The notes under the pieces are model-generated. The model did no database searches. It was not told the DNA's origin and worked only from the letters and a program-made list of their open reading frames with translations. Position numbers and translations under genes: made by a program. Below, in pieces: positions 35,642 through 45,458 of a DNA stretch of 64,000 nt. The first letter of the stretch is position 1, and each line of letters begins with the position of its first letter. Source of the stretch: Niveispirillum lacus (GTDB lineage: Bacteria > Pseudomonadota > Alphaproteobacteria > Azospirillales > Azospirillaceae); NCBI RefSeq assembly GCF_002251795.1, contig NZ_NOXU01000031.1, forward strand, positions 496,001 through 560,000. Direction: 5' to 3'.

Positions 35642-36658
35642 GTGGCAGTCACCAAGCGCCGCAGCACCCGTACAGCGGCCCCCGCGGCCCCGGCCTTGCC
35701 AAGCAAGGACGAGCTTATCCGCTATTACCGCGACATGCTGTTGATCCGCCGTTTTGAAGAAAAGGCGGGGCAATTGTACGGCATGGGCCTGATCGGTGGT
35801 TTCTGCCACCTGTATATTGGTCAGGAAGCCGTTGTCGTCGGCATCCAGGCTGCGATGCGGGAAGGCGACAGTGTCATCACCTCCTACCGCGACCACGGCC
35901 ATATGCTGGCCTGTGGCATGGAAAGCCGCGGTGTGATGGCCGAACTGACGGGCCGCGCCGGTGGTTATTCCAAGGGCAAGGGCGGCTCGATGCACATGTT
36001 CAGCCGCGAGAAGCGCTTCTATGGCGGCCATGGCATCGTGGCTGCGCAGGTGCCAATCGGTGCCGGCCTGGGCTTTGCGCACAAGTATCTGGGCGATGGC
36101 GGCCTGAACGCCTGCTACATGGGCGACGGCGCCATCAACCAGGGTCAGGTTTACGAGACGTTCAACATGGCAGCACTCTGGAAGCTGCCGACCCTGTTTG
36201 TCATCGAGAACAACAAGTACGCCATGGGGACCGCCCAGGCCCGCGCCTCTGCCGGTGAGCTGTTCGAGCGCGGCAGCGCTTATGGCATTCCAGGCTATCA
36301 GGTGAACGGCATGGACGTGCTGGAGGTGAAGGCGGCGGCTGACAAGGCCATCGCCCATATCCGCGCCGGTAACGGCCCTGTCATCCTGGAAATGAAGACC
36401 TACCGCTATCGCGGCCATTCCATGTCCGATCCGGCCAAGTACCGGACGAAGGAAGAGGTCAACAAGATGCGGTCGGAAAGCGACCCCATCGACAACCTCA
36501 AGAAGCTGCTGCTGGACCAGGGCATCACCGACGAGGACGCCTTGAAGGTGATCGACCGCGAGGTGAAGGACATCGTCACCGATGCGGCCGAGTTTGCCAC
36601 CACCAGCCCCGAGCCCGATCCGTCCGAACTGTGGACGGACGTTCTGGTCGAAGCCTGA
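35642..36658 (+). CDS. pdhA: Pyruvate dehydrogenase E1 alpha subunit
   Basis: The 338-residue ThDP-binding subunit, with E1 beta, decarboxylates pyruvate and acetylates the lipoyl groups of E2. ThDP motif: MGDGAINQGQVYE with NN. Other conserved parts: GFCHLYIGQEAVVVG, the phosphorylation-loop-like YRYRGHSMSDPAKYR, and GKGGSMHMFS. It starts at GTG 35642 with GGGAGGAG upstream. First gene of pdhA-pdhB-pdhC-(DUF29)-lpd. Confidence 0.97.
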   Translation: MAVTKRRSTRTAAPAAPALPSKDELIRYYRDMLLIRRFEEKAGQLYGMGLIGGFCHLYIGQEAVVVGIQAAMREGDSVITSYRDHGHMLACGMESRGVMAELTGRAGGYSKGKGGSMHMFSREKRFYGGHGIVAAQVPIGAGLGFAHKYLGDGGLNACYMGDGAINQGQVYETFNMAALWKLPTLFVIENNKYAMGTAQARASAGELFERGSAYGIPGYQVNGMDVLEVKAAADKAIAHIRAGNGPVILEMKTYRYRGHSMSDPAKYRTKEEVNKMRSESDPIDNLKKLLLDQGITDEDALKVIDREVKDIVTDAAEFATTSPEPDPSELWTDVLVEA

Positions 36659-36684
36659 TCAGGCCGCAGCGGAGGATTTGAGAG

Positions 36685-38043
36685 ATGGTACAGGTTCTGA
36701 TGCCGGCTCTGTCGCCGACCATGACGGAAGGCAAGCTGGCCAAGTGGCTGAAGAAGGTTGGCGACACCGTGAAGAGCGGTGAGGTGCTGGCCGAGATTGA
36801 GACCGACAAGGCCACCATGGAAGTGGAAGCCGTCGATGAGGGCACGCTGACCGAGATTCTGGTGCCCGAGGGCACCGAGAATGTGGCGGTGAATACCCCC
36901 ATCGCCAGCATCCGTGGCGAAGATGAGGCGGCGGCCCCGGTCGCTGCCCCGGCCCCTGTGGCGGCGGCCCCGGCCCCTGTCGCTGCGGCGCCGGTGGCAG
37001 CAGCCCCGGCGCCGAAGGCGGCCCCGGCAGCCTCGGATGAGGATCACTGGTACAAGTCCACGCAGACCATGACGGTGCGCGAGGCTTTGCGTGAGGGCAT
37101 GGCCGCCGAAATGCGTCGGGACGAGACTGTGTTCCTGATGGGTGAAGAAGTCGCCGAATACCAGGGCGCTTACAAGATCAGCCAGGGCCTGCTGCAGGAG
37201 TTTGGTGAAAAGCGCGTCATCGACACGCCCATCACCGAACATGGTTTTGCCGGTCTGGCCGTCGGTGCGGCCTTTGGCGGTCTGCGCCCGATTGTGGAGT
37301 TCATGACCATGAACTTCTCAATGCAGGCCATCGACCATATCATCAATTCGGCAGCCAAGACGCTGTATATGTCGGGTGGCCAGATGGGCTGTCCCATCGT
37401 GTTCCGTGGCCCCAACGGTGCCGCCGCCCGCGTGGGCGCGCAGCACAGCCAGTGCTACGCCTCCTGGTATGCCCATGTTCCGGGCCTGAAGGTTCTGGCA
37501 CCCTACAGTGCCGCCGACGCCAAGGGGTTGATGCGGGCCGCCATCCGTGACCCCAACCCGGTCGTGTTCCTTGAGAACGAGATCATGTACGGGCACAGCT
37601 TCGAGGTGCCGACCGATCCCGACTTCATCCTGCCCATCGGCAAGGCGAAGATCGAACGGGCCGGCACGGATGTCACCATCGTTGCCTACTCCATCTGCGT
37701 CGGCCACGCCCTGGCCGCGGCCGAAAAGCTGGCGGCCGAAGGGATCAGTGCCGAGGTCATCAACCTGCGCTCCATCCGTCCGCTGGATATCGACACGATT
37801 GTCGAGAGTGTGAAGAAGACCAACCGTCTGGTCTCGGTCGAGGAAAGCTGGCCCTTCGCGGGCATCGGTTCCGAAATGGCCGCGGTCATGATGGAACACG
37901 CCTTCGACTATCTGGATGCGCCGGTGGTCCGTGTCTGCGCCAAGGATGTGCCGCTGCCCTATGCGGCCAACCTGGAAAAGCTGGCCCTGCCGCAGCCCGA
38001 CGATGTCGTGGCCGCCGTCAAGTCCGTCACCTACCGCAAGTAA
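36685..38043 (+). CDS. pdhB: Pyruvate dehydrogenase E1 beta subunit with N-terminal lipoyl domain
   Basis: The 452-residue protein fuses a biotinyl/lipoyl domain (residues 1-78; lipoyl lysine in [15 protein letters not shown]) through an Ala/Pro linker (80-118) to the E1 beta domain (125-452, with [30 protein letters not shown] and [15 protein letters not shown]). A lipoylated E1 beta is a known alphaproteobacterial trait. It starts 26 bases after pdhA with CGGAGGA. Confidence 0.97.
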   Translation: MVQVLMPALSPTMTEGKLAKWLKKVGDTVKSGEVLAEIETDKATMEVEAVDEGTLTEILVPEGTENVAVNTPIASIRGEDEAAAPVAAPAPVAAAPAPVAAAPVAAAPAPKAAPAASDEDHWYKSTQTMTVREALREGMAAEMRRDETVFLMGEEVAEYQGAYKISQGLLQEFGEKRVIDTPITEHGFAGLAVGAAFGGLRPIVEFMTMNFSMQAIDHIINSAAKTLYMSGGQMGCPIVFRGPNGAAARVGAQHSQCYASWYAHVPGLKVLAPYSAADAKGLMRAAIRDPNPVVFLENEIMYGHSFEVPTDPDFILPIGKAKIERAGTDVTIVAYSICVGHALAAAEKLAAEGISAEVINLRSIRPLDIDTIVESVKKTNRLVSVEESWPFAGIGSEMAAVMMEHAFDYLDAPVVRVCAKDVPLPYAANLEKLALPQPDDVVAAVKSVTYRK

Positions 38044-38062
38044 GGCAGAGGGAGGCTTTAAG

Positions 38063-39391
38063 ATGCCCGTTGATATCCTGATGCCCGCGCTGTCGCCGAC
38101 CATGACGGAAGGCAAGCTGGCGAAGTGGGTGAAAAAGGAAGGCGATAAGGTCAAGTCCGGCGATGTGCTGGCCGAGATCGAAACCGACAAGGCCACCATG
38201 GAAGTGGAGGCCGTGGATGAGGGCACGCTGGGCAAGATCCTGGTCGCCGAAGGGACCGAGGGCGTGGCGGTGAATACCCGTATCGCCATCATCCTGGAAG
38301 ACGGGGAGGATGCGTCCGCCCTGTCCGGTGCGCCCAAGGCCGCCGCCGCTCCGGCTCCCGCCGCTGCCCCGGCTGCGGCCGCCGCTCCGGCGGTTGCTGC
38401 GGCTTCGGCCCCGGTTGCAGCACCGGCTGCTGCGGCCCATGGTGACCGGGTGTTTGCCAGCCCGCTGGCCCGCCGCATGGCGGCGCAAAGTGGCCTGGAC
38501 CTGTCCGGCGTCGCCGGCACCGGTCCGCATGGTCGTGTGGTGAAGGCCGATGTGGAGGCCGCCCTGAAGGGCGGTGCGCCGAAGGTTGCCGCAGCCCCGG
38601 CTGCGGCTGCTGCTCCAGTTGCAGCAGCTCCCGCCGCCGCTCCGGCCCCGGCTGCTGCCACCGCCGCACCCAAGGGCGTGGATGCCAAGGCGCTCGCCGA
38701 CAAGCTGGGCATGAAGTACAAGGTCCTGCCCAACAGCGGCATGCGCAAGACCATCGCCAAGCGTCTGACCGAAGCCTGGCAGACCATCCCGCACTTTGGC
38801 CTGGCTGTTGATTGCGAGATCGACAATCTGCTGAAGCTGCGCGCCGAACTGAACGCGAAGTCGGGGGAAAAGATCTCCGTCAACGACTTCGTGGTCAAGG
38901 CGGTGGCCGTGGCACTCGCCAAGTACCCGGCGGCCAATGTGTCCTGGCACGAGGATGGCATTCTTCAGTATGAGAATGTCGACGTCTCCGTCGCCGTCTC
39001 CACCGATGGCGGGCTGATCACCCCCATCGTGAAGAATGCCGACCGCAAGGGCCTGGCCACCATTTCGGCCGAGGTCAAGGAACTGGCGAAGAAGGCCAAG
39101 GACGGCAAACTGAAGCCGGAAGAGTTCCAGGGTGGCACCTTCTCCGTGTCCAACCTGGGCATGTTCGGCATCAAGAGCTTCACCTCCATCATCAACCCGC
39201 CGCAGAGCTGCATCCTGTCGGTCGGGGCGGGTGAGAAGCGCCCCGTGGTCAAGGGCGATGCGCTGGCGATTGCCACCGTCATGTCCCTGACGCTCACCGT
39301 CGACCATCGTTCGGTCGATGGTGCGGTGGGTGCGGAGTTCCTGAAGCTGCTGAAGGGCCTGATCGAAGACCCGATCACCTTGATGCTGTAA
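38063..39391 (+). CDS. pdhC: Dihydrolipoamide acetyltransferase (E2 of pyruvate dehydrogenase)
   Basis: The 442-residue E2 core protein has one lipoyl domain (1-78), an Ala/Pro linker, the peripheral subunit-binding domain (about 130-165, ASPLARRMAAQSGLDLSGVA), a second Ala/Pro linker, and the catalytic domain (215-442) with SVNDFVVKAVAVALAKYP and the active-site DHRSVDGAVGAEF. ATG 38063 is preceded by GGGAGG; upstream in-frame codons lie inside pdhB. Its lipoyl domain is nearly the same as that of pdhB. Confidence 0.97.
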   Translation: MPVDILMPALSPTMTEGKLAKWVKKEGDKVKSGDVLAEIETDKATMEVEAVDEGTLGKILVAEGTEGVAVNTRIAIILEDGEDASALSGAPKAAAAPAPAAAPAAAAAPAVAAASAPVAAPAAAAHGDRVFASPLARRMAAQSGLDLSGVAGTGPHGRVVKADVEAALKGGAPKVAAAPAAAAAPVAAAPAAAPAPAAATAAPKGVDAKALADKLGMKYKVLPNSGMRKTIAKRLTEAWQTIPHFGLAVDCEIDNLLKLRAELNAKSGEKISVNDFVVKAVAVALAKYPAANVSWHEDGILQYENVDVSVAVSTDGGLITPIVKNADRKGLATISAEVKELAKKAKDGKLKPEEFQGGTFSVSNLGMFGIKSFTSIINPPQSCILSVGAGEKRPVVKGDALAIATVMSLTLTVDHRSVDGAVGAEFLKLLKGLIEDPITLML

Positions 39392-39465
39392 GGTCTGGTG
39401 TTGCGGCGCTGCGAATGGTTTCATCATCGCAGCGCCCGTGATCGCCCGGACAAGAGGGAGAGGGG

Positions 39466-39939
39466 ATGATGGACACAATCCTCTATGAACGCGATTTCCA
39501 TGCCTGGGCATTGGAACAGGCGTCCGCTCTGCGCAAGCTGGCGGAGGAGCGTGTCAATCTCCCCCTCGACCTGCCGCACCTGATCGAGGAGGTCGAGTAT
39601 TTGGCCAATAACGAGCTGGATGTGGTGGAGGGTAACCTGACCCAGGTGATCCTGCATCTCCTCAAGCTCGAGTGGTCAGCGGAGGTTCAGCCGCGCCGTC
39701 ACTGGCGGGCAGAGACAGCCGCGTTTCGGGCGAATGCCCATCGCCGCCTGCGCCGCAGCCCCACGGTTCGCGGTCGCATCGACTTGGCCAGCCTCTATGA
39801 TGATGCCAGACGGCAATTGTCTGAAGCATCGCCGGAGATCGGCCAATCCCTGTCTGACGAACCGCCTTACACGCTTGATCAGGTGCTGGACCGTGACTGG
39901 TTTCCCGCCAACCGGCTCGGCATCAGTGATGAGCACTGA
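39466..39939 (+). CDS. DUF29 family protein inside the pdh operon
   Basis: The 157-residue helical protein is a DUF29 member: LYERDFHAWALEQASALRKL, PHLIEEVEYLANNELDVVE, ILHLLKLEW and the tryptophan-rich stretch around ARRHW-like residues are family hallmarks. DUF29 function is unknown; the family is expanded in cyanobacteria and some alphaproteobacteria. It sits between pdhC and lpd on the same strand with a strong GAGGGAGAGGGG ribosome binding site. Confidence 0.88.
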   Translation: MMDTILYERDFHAWALEQASALRKLAEERVNLPLDLPHLIEEVEYLANNELDVVEGNLTQVILHLLKLEWSAEVQPRRHWRAETAAFRANAHRRLRRSPTVRGRIDLASLYDDARRQLSEASPEIGQSLSDEPPYTLDQVLDRDWFPANRLGISDEH

Positions 39940-40089
39940 CGGTGCCGCCGTCCTGTGCGCTGGTCACGCCGCTCAGCACTTATCTTCCTTCCGGATTGTT
40001 CCGTGACCTGAATATGTGCAGGTGACCGGCGAAGCTTCGTTCTGCTCGGTCGGCACCGCCCCCTGATAACGCCAAGGAAAGCGATAATC

Positions 40090-41490
40090 ATGGCCGAGAA
40101 TTTCGACCTCCTCGTCATCGGTGCCGGCCCCGGCGGTTATGTCGCCGCCATCCGCGCCGCCCAGTTGGGCATGAAGACCGCCGTGGTGGAGCGGGAGCAT
40201 CTGGGCGGCATCTGCCTGAACTGGGGCTGCATCCCGACCAAGGCGCTGCTGCGCTCCGCCGAGATCGCGCATTACATCGAGCATGCCCAGGCCTATGGCA
40301 TCAAGGTTGAAGGCAAGGTGACGCTGGACGTGGAAGCCATCGTCAAGCGCTCGCGCGGCGTGGCCAACCAGCTCTCCGCCGGCGTCAAGGGCCTGCTGAA
40401 GAAGAACAAGGTCACCGTTCTGGACGGTTCGGCCAAGCTGCTGGGCGGCGGCAAGGTCGCCGTCACCGCCAAGGATGGCAAGGTCACCGACGCGGCCGCC
40501 AAGCACATCATCATCGCCACCGGTGCCCGCGCCCGCGTGCTGCCGGGGCTGGAGCCCGATGGCAAGCTGGTCTGGACCTACAAGGAAGCCATGGTGCCGA
40601 CGGCGACGCCCAAGAGCATGCTGGTTATCGGCACCGGTGCCATCGGCGTGGAATTTGCCTGCTTCTACAAGGCCATGGGCGTGGACGTGACCCTGGTTGA
40701 GGTCGTGGACCGCATCCTGCCGGTGGAAGATGAGGAAATCAGCGCCTTTGCCGCCAAGGCCTTCACCAAGCAGGGCATCAAGATCAAGACCGGTGCCAAG
40801 GTGGTCAAGCTGGACCGCCATGCCGATAGCGTGACGGCCCATATCGATGTGGGCGGCAAGGTGGAGACGGTCACGGTTGACCGCATCATCTCCGCCGTCG
40901 GCATCGTCGCCAATACCGAAGGGCTGGGCCTGGAAAATACCAAGGTCAAGCTGGACCGGGGCCACATCGTCAATGACGGCTATGGCCGCACGGACGAGCC
41001 TGGTGTTTATGCCATTGGCGACGTCGCTGGTGCCCCCTGGCTGGCGCATAAGGCCAGCCATGAAGGCATTATCTGCGTGGAGAAGATTGCCGGCCTGCCG
41101 CATGTCCACACCATGGATAAGTCCAACATCCCCGGCTGCACCTATTCCTTCCCGCAGGTGGCCTCGGTCGGCCTGACCGAAGCCAAGGCCAAGGCGGCGG
41201 GGCATGAGGTGAAGGTCGGTCGCTTCCCGTTCATCGGCAATGGCAAGGCCATCGCGCTTGGCGAGCCGGAAGGTCTGGTCAAGACCGTGTTCGATGCCAA
41301 GACCGGCGAACTGCTGGGTGCCCATATGATCGGTGCGGAAGTGACCGAACTGATCCAGGGTTATACGATCGGCAAGACGGCCGAACTGACCGAGGCAGAG
41401 TTCATGCACACGGTTTTCCCGCACCCGACCCTGTCGGAAATGATGCATGAGGCTGTGTTGGCCGCCTATGGCCGCGCCATCCATTACTGA
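40090..41490 (+). CDS. lpdA: Dihydrolipoamide dehydrogenase (E3)
   Basis: The 466-residue flavoprotein reoxidises the lipoyl groups of E2 with NAD+. It shows the FAD motif GAGPGGYVAAIRAAQLG, the redox disulfide GGICLNWGCIPTKALL, the NAD motif GTGAIGVEFACFY, the second FAD contact GVYAIGDVAGAPWLAHKA and the C-terminal HPTLSEMMHEA with the catalytic His-Glu pair. It closes the pdh operon and is followed by a strong terminator. Confidence 0.97.
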   Translation: MAENFDLLVIGAGPGGYVAAIRAAQLGMKTAVVEREHLGGICLNWGCIPTKALLRSAEIAHYIEHAQAYGIKVEGKVTLDVEAIVKRSRGVANQLSAGVKGLLKKNKVTVLDGSAKLLGGGKVAVTAKDGKVTDAAAKHIIIATGARARVLPGLEPDGKLVWTYKEAMVPTATPKSMLVIGTGAIGVEFACFYKAMGVDVTLVEVVDRILPVEDEEISAFAAKAFTKQGIKIKTGAKVVKLDRHADSVTAHIDVGGKVETVTVDRIISAVGIVANTEGLGLENTKVKLDRGHIVNDGYGRTDEPGVYAIGDVAGAPWLAHKASHEGIICVEKIAGLPHVHTMDKSNIPGCTYSFPQVASVGLTEAKAKAAGHEVKVGRFPFIGNGKAIALGEPEGLVKTVFDAKTGELLGAHMIGAEVTELIQGYTIGKTAELTEAEFMHTVFPHPTLSEMMHEAVLAAYGRAIHY

Positions 41491-41513
41491 TCGGCTCAGG
41501 CTGACCTGTTAAC

Positions 41514-41545
41514 AAAAGGGGCGCCCCTTCCGGCGCCCCTTTTTT
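41514..41545. terminator. Strong bidirectional terminator after lpdA
   Basis: GGGGCGCC (41518-41525) pairs with GGCGCCCC (41532-41539) around CCTTCC. AAAA lies before and TTTTTT after, so it serves both the pdh operon and the convergent amidohydrolase operon. Confidence 0.9.
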
Positions 41546-41563
41546 CAGTCGGATGATAGTGTT

Positions 41564-42868
41564 TCAGCGGTTCAGGTAACGTTGTTCCAGCGCACGGGCG
41601 CGGGTTTGCAGCGACTGTTCGGTCCCGTTGACGAAGACCTTTTCCGCCAGGACAGTAGGTTCCAGGGGGTCACCACCCCAAAGTACCAGATCGGCAGGTT
41701 TGCCCACCGCAATGACGCCTGCGTCCGGGACCCCGAACAGGGCGGCAGGGCGGCTGGTGATGGCGGCCAGTGCTTTATCCTTAGGCATTCCATAAGCAAC
41801 CGCCGTACCGGCCTCAAACCGGACCTGATTGGCATAATGGCCATCCGCAGTGGTGGTGATGATCACATTCACCCCCGCTTTCTCCATGAGAGCGGCATTT
41901 TCCAATCGTGCGCGCTGAATTTCAAACCGATTGGGAATATTGGTGGTCGGCTTTACAACCACCGGAACGCCTGCCGCCGCGATCTCGTCGGCGACGATCC
42001 AGCCTTCTTCTACGCCCAGAAGAACAAGCTTCAGCTTCTCTTCTCGGGCAAGCCGCAGGGCCAGGCGGATATCGGCCGCCCGTGATACGGCGAGGAAAAG
42101 GGGCGCCTCACCCTTGGCCACCGGCAGCAACGCCTCCAGATCCTGACGGGAAAGGCTGTAATCGCGTGTTCCACCCTGATTGAAGGCAGCCTTGTTGGCA
42201 CCGTAATGGCGGGCATCTTCAAGGGCGGCCTTCAAGATGGCCACGGTCAGGCTGCGGCTGCCGCCGGCATTGCTGGCGGCACTTTCGCCAAAGGGCAGGG
42301 CAACGCCGATGCGCGTGCGCACCAGAATGTCCGGAGCGGCCCCTGTATGAATGACGGCCGGCTGTCCATGGAACATTGGTTCGTCCGCATGGCCGGCCGT
42401 GTCCCCTTCATGCGTGTGGGCACCGTCACCAAAGGCCGCAGCCGGCATGACCACGGCCCGCGTGACCCCACCAGCCCGGGCCAGCGGCAGCAAGGTGCTG
42501 GCCGGATTGACCGAATAGGACGGGTCATAGGCGACCGCAAAATCTTTGTTCTCAGCGCTGCTGTCATTGGTCTGGGGAACCGCGCTGACCTCGTCGATGC
42601 CCAGATCGCTGCTGGACACAAACAGGCCCGGGGTTATCACCTTACCAGTGCCATCAATCAGCGTTGCCCCGGCAGGAATGGCCGCACCAGTGCCGGCGGC
42701 GGTGATGATACCATTCTGGATAATGATTGTCGCACCGGTCAGTGACACTCCGGTACCGGTGACCAGGGTGGCACCCTGGATCGCGATGGTCTGTGCCAGG
42801 GCCGCACCGCTAAAAGCCAGGGCGGCGAAGACACTGCCCAGCAGAGCCTTTTTCACTGTGTTCATCAC
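41564..42868 (-). CDS. Amidohydrolase-like secreted protein lacking the HxH metal motif
   Basis: The 434-residue protein has a signal peptide (ALLGSVFAALAFSGAALAQ) and the amidohydrolase layout: the N-terminal beta part (IIIQNGIITAAGTG, KVITPGLF) and the C-terminal composite domain (GVIAVGKPADLVLWGGDPLE). The residues after ITPGLF are VSSSDLGID where related enzymes read DMHSHLGV, so the first two metal histidines are missing. Other conserved catalytic-barrel histidines are also hard to find. It may be a non-catalytic partner. It is the second gene of an operon with an intact homologue (ATGA overlap). Confidence 0.82.
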   Translation of the reverse strand: MMNTVKKALLGSVFAALAFSGAALAQTIAIQGATLVTGTGVSLTGATIIIQNGIITAAGTGAAIPAGATLIDGTGKVITPGLFVSSSDLGIDEVSAVPQTNDSSAENKDFAVAYDPSYSVNPASTLLPLARAGGVTRAVVMPAAAFGDGAHTHEGDTAGHADEPMFHGQPAVIHTGAAPDILVRTRIGVALPFGESAASNAGGSRSLTVAILKAALEDARHYGANKAAFNQGGTRDYSLSRQDLEALLPVAKGEAPLFLAVSRAADIRLALRLAREEKLKLVLLGVEEGWIVADEIAAAGVPVVVKPTTNIPNRFEIQRARLENAALMEKAGVNVIITTTADGHYANQVRFEAGTAVAYGMPKDKALAAITSRPAALFGVPDAGVIAVGKPADLVLWGGDPLEPTVLAEKVFVNGTEQSLQTRARALEQRYLNR

Positions 42869-44340
42869 TTCACCCCCGCCTTGAAGATTTCCGGACCCGA
42901 CTGTCCCAGCTCAAAATCGGAGCGGGGCTGGGCGGGCGGGTTGGCGCGGTCATGCATCAGCACACCGTCGATATAGACCAGATCGGCCAGGGTATAGATG
43001 GAGAAGGGATTACCGCTCCACACCACGATGTCGGCCATTTTTCCAGGTTCCAACGTGCCGGTCTTGTCCTGGATGCCGATTGCCTTGGCCGGGTTGGCGG
43101 TGATCCAAGTGATGGCGTCCTCATCCTTGATATCCAGGCCCAGATAGCGCCCCTCGGCCATGGCCTGGGCGGTTTCCTTGGTCAGATGCTGGATCAGCGT
43201 CTCGTCATCGGAATGGATGACGGCGCAGGCGCCCTTGTGATGAACAATGGCAGCATTAGCCGGCACCCCGTCATAGGCCTCCATCTTGAAGCCCCACCAA
43301 TGGGCCCAGGTGGCGATACAGGTGCCGCTTTCTTTCAGCAGGTCGCCGATCTTGTAGGCTTCGGTCGCGTGGTGGAACGCCCGGATCGAATAGCCGAACT
43401 CTTTGGCGATATCGAGCATCACCGACATTTCGTCTGCGCGGTAGCAGTGATTCTGGATCAGGATTTCACCACGCAGCACGTCGGCCAACGTATCGAGCTG
43501 CAGGTCGCGTTTGGGCGGATCGCCAGGCCCCTTGTCATCGCCCTTTTTCTGCTTCTCGTAATAAGCATCCCATTTGCGCCGATACTCGGCGGCCTCGATC
43601 CAGGCTGCGCGGTAGCCGGCGACATTCGACATTCGACTGGCCGGAGCCCGGCCCTTACCGCCGTAGACTCGCTTGGGATTTTCACCACAGGCCATTTTCA
43701 GGCCATAGGGGGCACCGGGGAACTTCATCTCCTGCACATTACGGGCGGGTACATTCTTCAAGGTCACGCTGCGCCCGCCGAACAGATTGGCGGAACCGGG
43801 CAGGATCTTAAGGGTGGTGACGCCGCCGCGCAGCGCGCGCTCAAATCCGGGGTCCTGCGGCCAGACCGAATGTTCGGCCCAGACCTCTGCCGTGTTGGGG
43901 GCTGTCGCCTCATTCCCGTCGGAATGCGCCTCAACAGCGGGGGAAGCGTAAACACCCAGGTGTGAATGCATGTCGATGATGCCCGGCGTGATATAGCGCC
44001 CAGTGGCGTTCACCACTGTCGCACCAGCCGGTACGGGAAGGGCGGCACCCACCGCCTCAATCCGCCCATCGCGGACAATGACCGTGCCATTGTCAATGCG
44101 TTGGCCGGTCCCGGTCAGCACGGTGGCCCCGGTCAGGGCGAACAGACCGCTCGGTGCTGGTTTGTACCGGCTTGGGAAGGGGTCACGATTGGCGGCCGGG
44201 TCCAGCCCTTGTGCCAGCGCCGCCTTGTCGTCGTCCCTGTTCTTGTCCGTGGATTGTTTGGTCGCCTGCCCGGTGGCACATCCGGCCAGCACCAAGGCCA
44301 GCCCCGCCACCATCCAGCGACCGCTCCGCGACCGCGCCAT
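42865..44340 (-). CDS. Amidohydrolase, probable lipoprotein
   Basis: The 491-residue protein starts at ATG 44340. Residues 10-26 (MVAGLALVLAGCATGQA) form a lipoprotein signal with lipobox LAGC. The metal-binding HSH lies in IIDMHSHLGVY, a carboxylated-lysine candidate follows in TTLKILPGSANLFGG, histidines in LIQNHCYRADEM and IRAFHHATEAYK, and aspartate in AVIHSDDE. The C-terminal domain has GTLEPGKMADIVVWSGNPF. It resembles imidazolonepropionase-like periplasmic peptidase or amidase proteins, which often come in pairs. Substrate unknown. Confidence 0.88.
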   Translation of the reverse strand: MARSRSGRWMVAGLALVLAGCATGQATKQSTDKNRDDDKAALAQGLDPAANRDPFPSRYKPAPSGLFALTGATVLTGTGQRIDNGTVIVRDGRIEAVGAALPVPAGATVVNATGRYITPGIIDMHSHLGVYASPAVEAHSDGNEATAPNTAEVWAEHSVWPQDPGFERALRGGVTTLKILPGSANLFGGRSVTLKNVPARNVQEMKFPGAPYGLKMACGENPKRVYGGKGRAPASRMSNVAGYRAAWIEAAEYRRKWDAYYEKQKKGDDKGPGDPPKRDLQLDTLADVLRGEILIQNHCYRADEMSVMLDIAKEFGYSIRAFHHATEAYKIGDLLKESGTCIATWAHWWGFKMEAYDGVPANAAIVHHKGACAVIHSDDETLIQHLTKETAQAMAEGRYLGLDIKDEDAITWITANPAKAIGIQDKTGTLEPGKMADIVVWSGNPFSIYTLADLVYIDGVLMHDRANPPAQPRSDFELGQSGPEIFKAGVK

Positions 44341-44471
44341 TGCCCCACCCCATTGTTGTCCTTGAAACAATGGGCAAGAGTGTGCGGACCGTTCGCCGCC
44401 TAAGTCAACGGCTTGGGGTGTAACGGGATTGTAACGGATTGCACCGGGTGATGCCGTTGCCGGTGGGCAAC

Positions 44472-44501
44472 AAAAAAGGGCACCGTGCAGACGATGCCCT
44501 T
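44472..44501 (-). terminator. Terminator of prs
   Basis: On the minus strand GGGCA (complement of 44495-44499) pairs with TGCCC (complement of 44478-44482), followed by six Ts. It lies 25 bases after the prs stop codon. Confidence 0.75.
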
Positions 44502-44525
44502 TTCATCACAGCTAACCTGCCAAGA

Positions 44526-45458
44526 TCACACGAACAGGCTGGACACCGACCGTTCGTTGCTGATCCGGTCGATGGCGTCGGCCATCAGCCGGGCGATGGA
44601 GCGCTGCCGGATATTCTTGGAGTTACGGACTGCCTCGGTCGCGACAATGCTGTCGGTGATCACCAGCTCATTCAGCGGTGACTTCGCCACGCGTTCGACC
44701 GCACCACCCGACAACACGCCATGGGTGACATAGGCGCGCACCGACGTGGCGCCCCGGTCCTTGAGCGCAATGGCCGCGTTGCACAGGGTGCCGGCACTGT
44801 CGACAATGTCGTCAATCATGATGCAGTCGCGACCGGCCACATCGCCGATGACATTCATCACTTCCGATACACCGGCACGTTCGCGACGCTTGTCGATGAT
44901 GGCCAGATCGGCCTCAAGCCGGCTGGCGATGGCGCGAGCGCGGACCACGCCGCCCACATCGGGGGAGACGACCATCAGCTTGCCATTGCCGACCTGTTCC
45001 TTGATGTCTTTGGTGAATTCACCACCAGCCACCAGATTGTCCACCGGAATATCAAAGAAGCCCTGAATCTGGCCCGCATGCAGATCCATGGTCAGCACAC
45101 GGTCGGCACCGGCAGTGGTGACCAGATTGGCCACCAGCTTGGCCGAAATCGGCGTGCGGGGACCGGTCTTGCGATCCTGTCGGGCATAACCATAGTAGGG
45201 GATCACTGCGGTGATGCGGCGGGCGGAACCCCGGCGCAGCGCGTCGATGATGACCAGCAGTTCCATCAAATGGTCGTTGGCGGGGAACGAGGTCGACTGG
45301 ATCACGAACACGTCCTCACCACGGACATTCTCGTTGATCTCGACGAAGATTTCGTTGTCCGCGAAGCGCCGGATCGAAGCCTTGGTCAGGGGAACCTCAA
45401 GGCAATTCGAAATGGCTTCAGCCAGCGGCTGATTGCTGTTACCGGCGATCAGCTTCAT
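44526..45458 (-). CDS. prs: Ribose-phosphate pyrophosphokinase
   Basis: The 310-residue enzyme makes PRPP from ribose 5-phosphate and ATP. PRPP synthetase signatures are [38 protein letters not shown] and the PRPP loop [13 protein letters not shown] 45458 gives the family start [16 protein letters not shown]. An ATG two codons earlier (45464) is equally possible. It stands alone between a terminator and the class II amidotransferase gene. The 304-base gap upstream (45459-45762) shows no other gene and should hold both divergent promoters. Confidence 0.97.
   Translation of the reverse strand: MKLIAGNSNQPLAEAISNCLEVPLTKASIRRFADNEIFVEINENVRGEDVFVIQSTSFPANDHLMELLVIIDALRRGSARRITAVIPYYGYARQDRKTGPRTPISAKLVANLVTTAGADRVLTMDLHAGQIQGFFDIPVDNLVAGGEFTKDIKEQVGNGKLMVVSPDVGGVVRARAIASRLEADLAIIDKRRERAGVSEVMNVIGDVAGRDCIMIDDIVDSAGTLCNAAIALKDRGATSVRAYVTHGVLSGGAVERVAKSPLNELVITDSIVATEAVRNSKNIRQRSIARLMADAIDRISNERSVSSLFV

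Noticed and set aside
36937-37029. Repeated Ala/Pro codons in pdhB, and similar runs in pdhC, as possible DNA repeats
   Set aside because: They encode the flexible linkers that swing lipoyl domains; the repetition is a protein feature, not a CRISPR or mobile element.
38027-41484. Two frames of about 500 codons on the minus strand opposite pdhC and lpdA
   Set aside because: Shadows of the Ala/Lys/Gly-rich coding strand; no ribosome binding site or domain similarity.
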